64,000 nt of DNA, taken from Eutreptiella sp. 'Long Island Sound 2002' (taxonomy: Eukaryota > Euglenozoa > Euglenophyceae > Eutreptiales > Eutreptiaceae). The translations under genes were made by a program, and so were the position numbers. Location: assembly GCA_964036045.1 (NCBI GenBank), contig OZ038380.1:172783529-172847528 (forward strand), given 5' to 3'. The notes below the pieces were generated by a model. The model did no database searches. It was not told the DNA's origin and was given only the letters and a program-made list of their open reading frames with translations. This document shows positions 21,985-31,644 of the stretch, piece by piece. Position 1 is the first letter of the stretch. Each line of letters opens with the position of its first letter.

Positions 21985-22308
21985 ATGCAGATGGGATACT
22001 GCAAGGACGCATTCGCCGTTGTGGTATTCAGGGCCATGCTTGTACTCATCGTGTGCACACTCACCAATCGACAGCAGGTCCTATCCGTTACCCAGGTTCT
22101 TAAACTCGCAGCTGTGTTCTGTGTGGTTGCCATACTTCTGGACGGCGCGTTTACTCTTTGTCCGTCATTACACTGTGCAGCGTTTCGGGTCCCCTGGCAC
22201 ACGAAGAAGAAGCAAACCAACCAGCCCGTACCCCCCCCCCCCCATATGCTGCCCTGCACAATCATGGAGACGATGAGAGCTTTGCGGACCACCTGTGGCT
22301 GCCGGTGA
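21985..22308 (+). CDS. Small membrane protein, two predicted TM segments
   Basis: 107 residues from the ATG at 21985. The longer upstream frame runs through a CA microsatellite and was rejected. After MQMGYCKD comes a hydrophobic segment (about residues 9-27, AFAVVVFRAMLVLIVCTL), then a short polar link and a second (about residues 34-57, VLKLAAVFCVVAILLDGAF). The tail is Lys/Pro-rich. The pattern 'KDAfa-v-R--l---' followed by a second helix resembles small conserved membrane proteins of algal giant viruses, but I cannot name a family with certainty. It is followed by a (CAA/CAT)n-type low-complexity stretch and converges with the minus-strand gene at 22473. Confidence 0.5.
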   Translation: MQMGYCKDAFAVVVFRAMLVLIVCTLTNRQQVLSVTQVLKLAAVFCVVAILLDGAFTLCPSLHCAAFRVPWHTKKKQTNQPVPPPPHMLPCTIMETMRALRTTCGCR

Positions 22309-22421
22309 TGCTGCAAACACCACAATCATCACAACAACCACAATCATCACAACCACAACCACAAACACAAACACAACCACAACCACAATCACAATCATCA
22401 CAACAACCGTCCGCGTCGCAC

Positions 22422-22437
22422 CACCGGCACTCCGGTG
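22422..22437. terminator. Palindrome between two convergent ORFs
   Basis: 'caccggcactccggtg' has 6-bp arms and a 4-nt loop. It sits between the stop of the two-TM gene (22308, plus) and the stop of the TM gene at 22473 (minus), about 35 bp past the latter. It could serve either transcript end. Confidence 0.4.
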
Positions 22438-22472
22438 AGACCGATATTCCAGCAGCCGTGTGATTTTTTGTG

Positions 22473-22736
22473 CTAGCGTAGGAAGAGGAACCATATTAGA
22501 AAAACGATGACGGCGACCATGACCCACTTCGCCCATCCGCCCCCGCCCAGACCAGGGAGCAAGCCACCACCGCCCGATCCTACCATGGTACCCAGGCCTA
22601 GGCCCGCCAGACCCGCCGTTAGCATGCCCTTCTTCTTCGATTTGGTAGCGGCGCTGGTAGCGGTGCCTGCCCCACCACCCCCCGTCGTCTTGCCTTTCTT
22701 CCCTTTACCTAGGGCACGGAGGAAGCCGAAACGCAC
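22473..22736 (-). CDS. Gly/Lys-rich protein with C-terminal membrane anchor
   Basis: The frame encodes about 87 residues. A basic N-terminal stretch (ALGKGKKGKTTGGGG) is followed by a small-residue central part (AGLAGLGLGTMVGSGGGG) and a C-terminal hydrophobic helix (WVMVAVIVFLIWFLF) ending in LR and a TAG. Such Gly-rich, tail-anchored small proteins are common among virion membrane proteins of large DNA viruses; that is inference. There is no ATG at the frame's 5' end: the first available start is GTG, so either the 5' end is damaged, the start is upstream by splicing, or translation begins at an internal Met. Confidence 0.5.
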   Translation of the reverse strand: MRFGFLRALGKGKKGKTTGGGGAGTATSAATKSKKKGMLTAGLAGLGLGTMVGSGGGGLLPGLGGGGWAKWVMVAVIVFLIWFLFLR

Positions 22737-22855
22737 GGGTTGCGCGCGATGTGCGATGTGTGGCCTTTTTCTTCTTTAAAATCGGGATGGTCGTGCGATG
22801 GATGGGTGCTGATGTGCCAAGGAGAGAGGGGGGGGGGGTGCAAGTGCCGTGTGTT

Positions 22856-24733
22856 TTAGTAGTACACCGCCATCTGGTGGGTCGTCGGGGCAAAGCGCAC
22901 CAGATACGCGATGCCATCCGCCACCAGCGCCACGATTTTGGCCATCCCATGGTGCACGCTCGCCGCGCCGCCCAGTATCAGGTTGGTGGGGATGGTGGGC
23001 AGCTGCAGAGGGAGTGCGTCGTGATGCATGTTCAGGCCGCTGTCCACTGACCACATGCTGACAGCCCTCAGGGCCGTCATGTCGTGCCACGCGGGTTCGC
23101 CGCCACCGCACCCGCCGCCGCTGCCACCACCACCACCACCACCCTCGTGCACAACACCCAGGAACTGCACGAAAGGGCCGATGGCGAAACCTGGCATTGG
23201 CCCCCGGCTCGAGTAGCCGGGCATACAACCAATCTTGGTCCACGTGCTCTCCCCGTCCACGGTGTCCGCGTGGAACACCCCCAGATCCTTGCTGCACACC
23301 ACGATCGGTGCCCCGTTGTAGGCGTCCACGATCGTCGAGCACTCTTGCCTCACAAAGTCCGCGTGCACCGGGTTCACCATGCTCCAGGTACCGCCACCGT
23401 CCGCGTCGGCCGAGTGCAGCAATACCCCTGGGGTGACGTCGTGTGTCACGTGCATGCGCAGCATGGCCGGCCGACCGTTCACCAGATTCAGCTGTGCCAC
23501 GTCGTAGTCCGTGCTGCACAAGTTGTCCACGGTGGTGTTGATCCAGTTCCCGGTGGCCTCTGCATTCGGTGCCACTACAAATACCGCGGCGCCGTTGCTC
23601 TTGCGCCAGGCAATGCACTGCCGATCATCCGGGAGCAACAGGATGTTGGTGATGTAGTCCCCGTAGCCGTTGCCGATGACATCGTGCTTCGTCCACTACG
23701 ACGCCATCTCGTCGTCCGAAACGTACACCTCAACAATTTCTGACATGTTGTTGATGGTGATTAGCAGGAGCCTGCCGTTGGTGAGTCGCTCCATGCTGAC
23801 GCGACCGTCTTTTTCGCGATTGTGTGCAACCACCGTGGGTGTTGCCTGCGTCACCCCGGGCCACACGAAGAACTTCGTGAAGACCAAGCGGTGCGTTTGG
23901 TCGACAGCGGCGACGGCAATCACGTTGTCGTCCGTCATGGTGGTGATGGCCATGCGCGACGTGCCCACGGCCCAGGGGTACAGCCAAACACCGAGCAGGC
24001 GGTGGTTGCATAGCGCCTTGGCGAACGTGAGGGTCGTGTCGTCGCTGCCGGTCACAGTGTGCAGCCAGGTGTCGGTGCGGGCCTGCGAGTGCACCGTTGC
24101 GGCTACCGGTGTGGCCGGGAGTGGGGCGTCGGGAAAGGTGTAGGACACGGTGGGTTCACAGCTGACCTGCAGGTTCTGCGTGAGGGTGTACGTGCTGCAG
24201 CGCACCGGGTTGCCGCCGCACGACGCCACTGCGATCACCACGTCATCGCTGTTCTGTGTGAGGGTGATGCGGTCACCCGCGGTGAGGCGGCGGACCTTGA
24301 GCGCAGGGCCCGCACCGTGGGCCACCAGGTCCACGTCCCCGGTGGTGCTGACACTGGTCAGCGTCGTGGCGTCCGGGCCGTCGATACACACGTCGTCCGC
24401 GTACTGAGTCACCGTCACTTTGGTGCCGCCGGTGAGGCCGCGCACCTGCAGCGCAGGCCCGGTACCATCTCTGACGAGGGAGGCGTCACCCACCCCGGTC
24501 GCGGCAAGCGTGTTGGCGGGCCGTGTGTCCACGTAGTACTTTGTGGCAGCGTCGCTGGGGGCCGTGGGCTCCTCCACGTTGCGGATGCGCATCGCCGTCT
24601 GAGCCTCGCCGCCGTTGAGGATGACGGTGTTGCTGTCAGTGAAGACCAACTCCGAGCGCTTGACGTCCCGGCTCAGTGTCTCCCAGGCCACAATGCTGTC
24701 GTTGTCCATCCAGATAGCCGCGGCCGTCGGCAT
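22856..24733 (-). pseudogene. Tail-fibre-like structural protein, one in-frame TAG
   Basis: From the ATG at 24733 the frame is open to a TAG at 23696-23698 and continues in the same frame, without shift, to a TAA at 22856. That makes about 625 codons in two open parts of 345 and about 280. The N-terminal part has IRNVEEPTAPSDAATKYYVD, the junction motif that recurs in phage and giant-virus fibre-like proteins, then two similar repeats of about 50 residues (GPALQVRGLTGG... and GPALKVRRLTAGD...). The C-terminal part is rich in beta-strand-like VVxS/W motifs and has a Gly-rich hinge (about 23100-23140). The amber codon is flanked by normal coding composition on both sides. Either it is a point mutation in an endogenised gene or it is read through. 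The product would be an extracellular or virion-surface fibre. Confidence 0.6.
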
Positions 24734-24815
24734 GATGGTGTGGTGGTTGGTGCTTTTTCTCTGCTCTGTGTGGTGTGTAGTGGGTTTTCTCTGTGACCGA
24801 GGCCGTGCCGCGGAT

Positions 24816-24839
24816 CACCGAAGCAAACCCGATTCGGTG
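24816..24839 (-). terminator. Palindrome 3' of the K+ channel ORF
   Basis: 'caccgaa' and 'ttcggtg' flank a 10-nt loop, 65-88 bp beyond the channel stop on the minus strand and ahead of the fibre-like gene. Confidence 0.35.
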
Positions 24840-24903
24840 TTGCCAATTGAATGGCGATCGGCGAACCAAAAAAATACCGCTACTACGGCGGCTGCCGGGC
24901 CTT

Positions 24904-25170
24904 TCACCTGAGGTCCGTCATGCACCGCACGAGGTCCACCACCAGAACGGTCACCAGCAGCATCTGCAACATCACCGTGACCTTCGCCCGTGTGGTGCGC
25001 GGTGCGTAGTTCCCGTAGCCCACGGTGGCGGCTGTGGTGCCTGCAAAGTAGAAGGGGTCCACGCCGTCAACGAAACCAAAGTCCTTGCCCTCGGATGCAC
25101 TGTCCATTCGGCGGTACAGCACACCGAATCCGAGCACCATCCCAACAAAAAGCAGTATGGGTTTCAGCAT
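24904..25170 (-). CDS. Minimal viral-type (Kcv-like) potassium channel
   Basis: The frame gives 88 residues from the ATG at 25170. An extended frame to 25281 crosses a poly-C tract and was not used. It has two transmembrane helices (about residues 3-20 and 63-82) around a pore region with TTAATVGYGNY, the K+-channel selectivity filter TVGYG. There is no voltage sensor, cytoplasmic domain or long turret. Total size falls in the range of the Kcv channels of chlorella viruses and relatives (roughly 80-100 residues), which form tetrameric K+ pores in host membranes during infection. Acidic residues follow the first helix as a short turret. The frame is intact and ends in TGA. A cellular K+ channel exon is less likely because a complete two-helix protein with start and stop fits one uninterrupted frame between other virus-like genes. 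Confidence 0.85.
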   Translation of the reverse strand: MLKPILLFVGMVLGFGVLYRRMDSASEGKDFGFVDGVDPFYFAGTTAATVGYGNYAPRTTRAKVTVMLQMLLVTVLVVDLVRCMTDLR

Positions 25171-25332
25171 GGCATACACGATGCAACCCCCCCCCCCCCG
25201 ATCCTCCTGGCAAGTGGTGTTACACTTCTTCATCCCCACGGGTGCCTCCTTTTTCTCCTTATACTGCTGAAACTCTTTCAAACCCTTTCTTCACGTCACG
25301 TGACACAATGCACTTCGAATTAGAAGCCTCAC

Positions 25333-25689
25333 ATGCCGCCGCCGACCACGAACATTATCATCGTCCCGGACCCGGACCTCCGGTCCTCCCGTAGGACGGC
25401 GGGACAGTGTACAATACGAATCACACGCACGTTCACACTGCGGCGGCTGCACCGCAAATTGACAAGGGCCTACCGACACGGCAGGCCAATAGAGTTACAC
25501 GTGTACATAGACGGAATGCCAAGGGGCATGAGGGATTTCGTGGAGCTGAAACGAATCTTGGACTCGCACCGGGAGATCACAAAAAAAATACTTGGTGCGC
25601 ACGGTGATGCACACCAAGTCCTTTGTGGTGCGTCGATTGCTTCAGGGCGTGCTCCCGTTCCTACGGCCGGAGAGACCCGTGGAAATTAG
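25333..25689 (+). CDS. Hypothetical protein, 118 aa, divergent from the channel gene
   Basis: The ATG start at 25333 lies 163 bp from the channel ATG in head-to-head orientation. The protein is basic and mixed alpha/beta in appearance: NIIIVPDPDL, a strand CTIRITRTFTLRRLHRKL, then IELHVYIDGMPRGMRDFVEL and a helix of the KRILDSHREITKKIL type. Composition and the absence of low-complexity bias make it a likely real gene. I do not recognise the family. It ends at a TAG followed by another in-frame stretch and poly-C. Confidence 0.5.
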   Translation: MPPPTTNIIIVPDPDLRSSRRTAGQCTIRITRTFTLRRLHRKLTRAYRHGRPIELHVYIDGMPRGMRDFVELKRILDSHREITKKILGAHGDAHQVLCGASIASGRAPVPTAGETRGN

Positions 25690-26064
25690 CAGCGACTAGC
25701 AGCGCAAGCACCCCATCCCCCCCCCCCCCCCCGCAGCTGAGGTACCGATGCTTCATGGCCATTTCGTGTTCAACCGCCTTCCGTTGCACCCATCCGCTGA
25801 GTATGTGCACACACCAACAAGCGTGCCGCACCCCTGCATCGACCCGATGTTGCACGATGTCGTACACAAGCGCGCCCCGTCTCTGCAGTGCCACAAGCAC
25901 GTACGACACGGCATCACGGACCATTGTTGTTGTTGCCCAATACATTGTGTTCTCTCACAAAAAACGAACCACTCTTTTATATTGTACTGTTGTTTCACTA
26001 CTGGGGGGAGCTTGGGGTCTGTACTGTTCTGTAGACACAATGCAACTGAATCAGAGCGGTACCA

Positions 26065-27030
26065 TCATATATCTCTTCTCATCCTCCCTCTAACTGCCTC
26101 ACTGTATGCTGCTGATACGTACGCCTCCACGGGTCTGTGATCCGAGGTGAACGCAAGCATTGGTTCATCGGCCCAGTCCAGTGTTTGGGGCCTTGGGGCT
26201 ATTCAGTGACCTTTGCCATCGAAGATCCAAATCTGGTCGAATGTCGATGTTCCATCATCACTATTCATGTACGGGTTGTCCTTGTCGCGCGTGTGCAGGC
26301 TCCAGCAACAGGATGCCCTACGGGCCTGCTGGCGGTTGACGGACTGTAGTCCCATCAGGTCGGTGGTGGACCCTGGGCTGTGTCCCGTCTTAAAATCACC
26401 CAGCACTGCCACCGATAACTCGCCGTGTTTGATTTCGTATATGTAATTCTCCAATTCACCAGCTTCCATGGCTTCGATAACCCCGTTGCTTGTCATCCCG
26501 TGGGGTGCATGCACGTTTCTGACAACCCAGATTCATGTGTTGTACCGTATATCACTAAACCGGATTGCGGTATACGGCCTACCTGGCCCCAATGACCCCG
26601 AACCCCGTGGGTTCAGTGACGTGTAAACGTCGGTGGTTCCACCCCCGTCCATCGTCGACCATTGCGAGGGCAAGATGAATGTTGGTGCGTGGAATGTTTT
26701 GTTGTACATGATTGGCATGTGCAGGGATATACTGCGCCCCTTGACCGTCGTCCAGACTATTCCCAGTTCGGGTGGTGCATGCTGCCGGATTGCACGCGGA
26801 AACGAATGCTGGGCATCCAGCCACACCTCCTGTAGACACACAAAGAAGGGTCGGTTGATGTTCTGCCTTCTCCAGTCCAGTATGTGTCCGATTGATCTCC
26901 TCACACATGGTGTCAAACCACCGCCGGATGACGGGCAATGCTTCAATTTATTGTCATGTTGGGCTTCGTGGCATAGGTTCCACTGAAGGAATGCCGTGTA
27001 AAGTTGTGGTGCGTCAAGGTCAAGTGCCAT
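26065..27030 (-). pseudogene. Endonuclease/exonuclease/phosphatase-fold protein with two in-frame TGA codons
   Basis: A single minus-strand frame of 322 codons holds all the EEP-superfamily landmarks in order: an N-terminal LQWNLCHEAQHD, CLQEVW (metal-binding Glu), RPYTAIRF, NVHAPHG, VAVLGDFKTG (Asp of the GDFN-type motif, with K for N), FDQIWIF, and a C-terminal TSDHRPVEAYV (catalytic Asp-His). The frame is broken only by TGA at 26533-26535 and TGA at 26203-26205; no frameshift is needed. It ends at a TGA at 26065. EEP proteins cleave phosphodiesters in nucleic acids, inositides or sphingolipids, and the substrate cannot be told here. Both stops are one G-to-A step from TGG. This is either a recently dead copy or a gene needing TGA readthrough. 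Confidence 0.65.
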
Positions 27031-27290
27031 GTGTCCTTTTATTTGTTATTATTTAGCTTTTCATTTCCCTTTTTGTTTGTTCCGGAACCAGCGCAACTCA
27101 CTCGTCGTAACGAAGGTTCGAAAACTTTGGCAGGAGATGCGGGAGGTTGACAGCGCCAAAATGGAGGAGATCAAGCCTGGGCCAGAGTGCATCAAAGTTT
27201 CCAAACTGCCACCTGGGACCACCGAAGGCTGAGCTGTCAGCCGATGATGGGATGATGTACAATCCTACGAAAAAAAAAATACCACGCGCG

Positions 27291-28025
27291 ATGACCTACC
27301 AGGATCATCGTGGCATGTTGTGCATGGCCATCTGCCTACTACTGCTGTGCCTCTGTGTTGCTGTAGCGTGCCTATACAGGAGGAGCATGCGATTCTGCCG
27401 TGACGCGGTGCCCGCGGTGATGCGCTGTGACGGCGACGAGGAGGTGTACCTCAACACAGGAGACATCCTCTTGGTGCCTGACATTGGCGGTGTCCGTATG
27501 CAGCTGATTCTGTCGTTCGGTGGCGGTGTGTCACATGTTGCCCTGTGTGTACGGAATGCAAAGGATGGGACCCTGTGCGTCCTAGATGCCAACCGCAACC
27601 GGACCGGAGGGATTCCCTTCAACAAGTGGATTCGCATATGGCGCCGCCGACCTCGCAGAGGGGATGCAATCTTTGTACGCAAGGCCGTACACGTTGGCCC
27701 TCGGTTGTGGTGTCGCCTGCAAGACACCCTTCGGGAAGCAACAACCGCCCACTACCTGTGCACGCGTTGGCAGTGGTGTGCGCCCCCGGTCTCCATGTGT
27801 CTGCAGGTTCTCCTGGAGTCGCACACAACAGGTGTTCTGCAGCAGAGGAGGGGGATGCAGGGCCATTGTGGAACATTTGTTGCAACCTTACTGGGTTTGC
27901 AACGCCGCAACGGCGTTTGGCCTGGCCATTTTACTACTGGTGCACGTTTCCAACACAACCTGGCAACCTCCGAGTACATGCTGAGTGACCATATGCACGT
28001 ACTAGTAATACCGAGAATTTCGTAA
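27291..28025 (+). CDS. Membrane-anchored permuted NlpC/P60-like (papain-fold) protein
   Basis: 244 residues from the ATG at 27291. The frame is open further upstream, but Mets at 27252 and 27255 and earlier codons give no better context. A hydrophobic segment (about residues 9-29) is followed by basic residues, suggesting a single-pass anchor. The domain begins with TGDILLVPDI, then SFGGGVSHVALCVRN with the candidate catalytic His at about 82, DANRNRTGG, RRGDAIFVR, and GHCGTFVATLLGL with the candidate nucleophile Cys at about 193. His before Cys is the circularly permuted arrangement of the YiiX/poxviral-G6R/LRAT-like branch, which is common in large DNA viruses and bacteria. Activities known for the branch are hydrolysis or acyl transfer on peptides or lipids; the substrate here is unknown. 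The ORF is intact. Confidence 0.65.
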   Translation: MTYQDHRGMLCMAICLLLLCLCVAVACLYRRSMRFCRDAVPAVMRCDGDEEVYLNTGDILLVPDIGGVRMQLILSFGGGVSHVALCVRNAKDGTLCVLDANRNRTGGIPFNKWIRIWRRRPRRGDAIFVRKAVHVGPRLWCRLQDTLREATTAHYLCTRWQWCAPPVSMCLQVLLESHTTGVLQQRRGMQGHCGTFVATLLGLQRRNGVWPGHFTTGARFQHNLATSEYMLSDHMHVLVIPRIS

Positions 28026-28048
28026 CCCTTTCGTCACCGTTTGTAATA

Positions 28049-28929
28049 ATGGCCCTACAAACACGGATGCACATTTGCTTCATCGTGACATTTTCCTTAG
28101 TCCCTTTTTTGTGCCTTTTGTGCACAAAATACACCCAGACGCACCCAGAGCATGTCTTCTCGGACAAGGACAACCAAACCCCGGCTCCACATCCTCACCT
28201 ATGCAACGCATGCCGGGGGGACATTCGAACTCCTTCTCGCGGACACGCAACACTACCACCTGCCCATGACAGTCCTTGGGTGGGGCGAACCATGGACCGG
28301 GTTTTTTGGTAAACTGTGTGCATTGCACGCGTACGCAAGTGCACTCAATGCCAGTGCCGCGGATGACATTTTGATTGTGATTGATGCGTTCGACACACGT
28401 GTTACCGGTACCATGCAAACCATTGAGGAAATTCACGCAAAATATTTTAGTGAGAATGGTATTGTGTTCTCTGTGTGCAACAAGATTCCGTTCCTATCGA
28501 GACAGATGAGTGACACAATGTTGGTCAAAATATTCGAGGTCTGCACATGGGTCAGGTCCGAAGCCTGCTTACGCTGTATTCCGAAGCATTATTGCACCGG
28601 CAGGCTTGTCGTGGCGATGACTAGTGTGCCTTCAACCGAGTAATGACAAGCAATGATGACACCACCGCCCCCCCCCCCCCTCAGTATTACAATGGACACA
28701 GAGCGACGAATGTTCTTGAGCGTCGAGTACAGAGACCGGCACCGTGATCCCCGAACCTTGCAGGCAGTATTCTGTGGTTATCCGGGCCGATGGACGTTCG
28801 AGCGTGCCCATCGGTTCCCAGAAGAATATGGGGGCTTACTCTGGCGATAGATCCTGACCCTGGTTGTGACCGTGCTTGTTGTGTTGGCAACGATTGTGCC
28901 GATGATGCGAAAAAAAAAGGATTCAGCTT
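28049..28929 (+). pseudogene. PLOD/collagen-type glycosyltransferase, frameshifted with two TAGs
   Basis: The region reads as one gene in alternating frames. A TM anchor (about 28049-28140) comes first. The GT core (28152 to about 28500) holds LHILTYATH, VLGWGEPWTG and ILIVIDAFDTRV (DxD-like metal site), as in the glycosyltransferase domain of lysyl hydroxylases and collagen galactosyltransferases, also present in mimivirus-type viruses. A shift near 28520 leads to an N-x-x-GLHMG block and a GDD-TAG-CAF block (TAG at 28622-28624, where related enzymes have DDQ). A poly-C run then shifts frame again to DTERRMFLSVEY and CGYPGRWTFERAHRFPEEYG. After another TAG (28848-28850) comes a hydrophobic segment (ILTLVVTVLVVLATIVP) and MRKKKD. 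These enzymes transfer sugar to hydroxylysine in collagen-like proteins. The copy is clearly inactivated unless heavily edited or misassembled at the homopolymer. Confidence 0.6.
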
Positions 28930-31010
28930 AGGGTCTGTAGGTGCGGGGGACAGAGGGGGGGGGGGGGGAGATTCACAATAAACGGTTTGAAGGTGGTCCG
29001 AAAATGCCTGGGGGGGTTAGGGTTTGAGTCACGCATACCAGCACGATGCCATGGTGACCGATCCTCCTCGAACCGCGATGGGCTCCAGCTCCGGCTCCTG
29101 CAGAAAACTGCGTAGTTGGTGAACTGCGGCGCGAAACACCTGGTCCGAGCGCGAAACATGAAGTCCGAGGGGAGGGTACCAAAAGGTTGAACACCGGCGG
29201 ACGGAAGTAGGAACAGCGCTACGGAAACCTCACAACGCACATTGCACAAAAAATGGACACGTCACCTCTCGAAGCAATGCATCAGGGAAGTCCGAAGGTC
29301 AGCCGTGAAGAGGGCACCCTGAAGGAGGACTTATCAAAACAACAGGTTAACATTCACATGTGATGCTTGCTACATACACTGTCAACAATAGGCGCCCGAC
29401 CCCCTTGGATCACTGGCCATACACCCCCGACAGTGGTGGGTCGCTGCCCCGACACCGAATGGGTGTATGAACACCCTGCGACCCACCACCGTTTCTCCCG
29501 GCGGCAACTGTCACCACGGGGGCCGGGTTATACTGTGGCAATTATCCTTCGGCAGCGAGGTTTGGGCACGGAGTAACGTTACAGGATTCAAGACGTATGT
29601 ATGGCAGGGGAGGGGAAGACCGGGTTTGCATCCAGGATGAGGTAGCGGGATCCTCCTTCTCTCCGGCTCCGGCTCCTACAGAAAACCGCGTGGTTGGTGA
29701 ACTGGGGCCGTAGCAGGATCCTCCTTCTCTCCAGCTCCGGCTCCTACAGAAAACCACGTGGTTGGCCGGAGGCAGGATGGCAGGGGCTGCGGCAGGATCG
29801 AGCCTGTTCCTCAAAAGGTGCCGTGCCAGTTGGGGAGGGGAAGACCGGGTTTGCATCCGGGACGAGGTGGCGGGATCCTCCTTCCCTCCGGCTCCGGCTC
29901 CTACAGAAAACCGCGTGGTTGGTGAACTGGGGATGGCAGGGACTGCGGCAAGATCAAGGATCACCACAAAGCGAATCCCTTTTTCTGACCGTTTTGGTGT
30001 TCAAACCAAACAACCAATGGATACTCACTACTCTGATTGTGGAAATGTGTCAGATAGGTCTGGCAAGCATTCAAGCCCCCACTTACCACTTTGACCTGTC
30101 GGGTGATCTCTGTAAGACACCGAACGAATTCAAAGTACCCGGCAGCCATACTAGGGGTCTTGTTATTTTAATTGTCATGTTGGCGAATGAAAAGGCCAAG
30201 AACCTTTTCGTCATTTTCGTCATTGTCGCTCCTGCCTGCGAGTGCATTTAATTGGTGAGTGCCCAAATGACACGTATGTGTCCCCACCTTCACCCGAACC
30301 CAAAGGAAACTGGTGTACAGACAGAGCAACGGGCTTCGCTCCGATTCTTGTGTCTGACTGTTCTGATCACACCCTGCAAAAGATTTCCCTGGTGGCAAAA
30401 GCAAGTAGATCCACACGCCACAGTAAACAAAAGCATACAGGAAGCGGGCGACACCAGTGCAGTGGTCACTATGGTAAAAGAGTGATCATGGGCAGAAGGC
30501 GATATCAAAATTTGAACGCCTGTCTCTTTATTTTGAAGATCGCATCGAAATCTGTAATCGGTGGTCCAATGGGAAAGTTGTTCAAATACATCTCCCAACA
30601 CACTCCTCAACTGAAGGAAAAATACTTGTGTGAGAATACTGCAATCATGTTCTGAATCTATGTATCCGCTGACAATGTGCTGAATCCAATGTCAGGTCAT
30701 AGTAAGGGAGATTTCTGCACAGCGCCCGGTTCTAATACCTCATCCCCCCCTTGCGAGAGCCGCGGTAAAGTTCCAAACTTTGACGGAAACCGCACGGTTC
30801 TAACACCCCCGCGGTTCTTACAGGGAGGGGGGGGGGGGCAGGGTAGGGCTTTACTAGAAGCAGCCTGAAAACCATCAAACCACTCAAAACCTAGCATATA
30901 AAGGTCAAAAGCTACTACTGAACATCACAAAGCAGGACAGCCATGCTTCGTCGTCGAAGTATAGAAGGCCAGCGTGGTGTGCACGCACTATGGTCAATTT
31001 CGGACAGACT
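28930..31010. other. Stretch without a convincing gene; short repeats
   Basis: It contains a poly-G run (28956-28969), a 'ctccggctcctacagaaaaccgcgtggttggtgaactgg' word present once, diverged, at about 29080-29130 and three times at about 29655-29930, and a G-run at 30823-30837. An open frame at 30242-30655 (137 codons) has varied composition but no recognisable motif, so it is not called. Confidence 0.45.
29630..29940. repeat. Tandem/dispersed repeat with 'gctccggctcctacagaaaaccgcg' core
   Basis: Three to four copies of a 65-110 bp unit (gggatcctccttctctccggctcc...ggttggtgaactgggg), plus 'gaagaccgggtttgcatcc' twice. The 29.06-29.13 kb copy is the most diverged. Confidence 0.7.
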
Positions 31011-31017
31011 AGTATGA

Positions 31018-31195
31018 ACACATTTCACCCAGTGCCATCACCTCAAAACCCCCTTTCAAATACCCCCATGCCCTCAATACACATTTCACCCAATGCCATC
31101 ACCTCAGACCCCCTTTTCAACTGCCCCCCGTGCCCTCAATACACATTTCAACCAATGTCACCGGCTCCAAGCCCCTTTTCAACCGCCCCCCTTCA
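31018..31195. repeat. About 60-bp tandem repeat, three units
   Basis: Units of 'acatttcaNccaatgNcatcacctc...ccccctttcaa...ccctcaat', three copies. No gene is supported. Confidence 0.7.
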
Positions 31196-31644
31196 ATTTG
31201 CCGATTTGTGTTTGCAGAAAAGTCGTTGGGGTTGCCAGTAACCGTTTCACCTCTGTGCACCCCAATTTCCCGGGTTTGGCGGTCAGGTTTCCCGAAAATT
31301 TCCCGGGAATTTCCCGGTTTTTTCCCACTCGTGTCCTACACGCTGATATTCCATGCATTCCGGGGGGGGGGGGGGGGAGGGGTGCAGTACGGGAGAGTCC
31401 TGTGATCCCATGTTGCCTGGGGTGGGGAGGAAAATTGGGGAAGGAAATAATGCATTCACGTAGACACACGTAGACACGTAGGCAATGACAAGGAATGACA
31501 ATGGATGAGGGTGGGGCTCGGAGAGTGCGGTGCAGTACAGAAACCATTGATACTCCATATGATGGTTGGCCTCCTGGATGGATTCCTGTGTGCCTTGCCG
31601 TGTATGCTGAACGTGTATACACTCACTCACTCACTCAGGGATCA

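Noticed and set aside
27147-27290. Upstream extension of the NlpC/P60-like ORF
   Set aside because: The extra codons read through an A-run and show no conserved feature. The ATG at 27291 precedes the membrane anchor directly.
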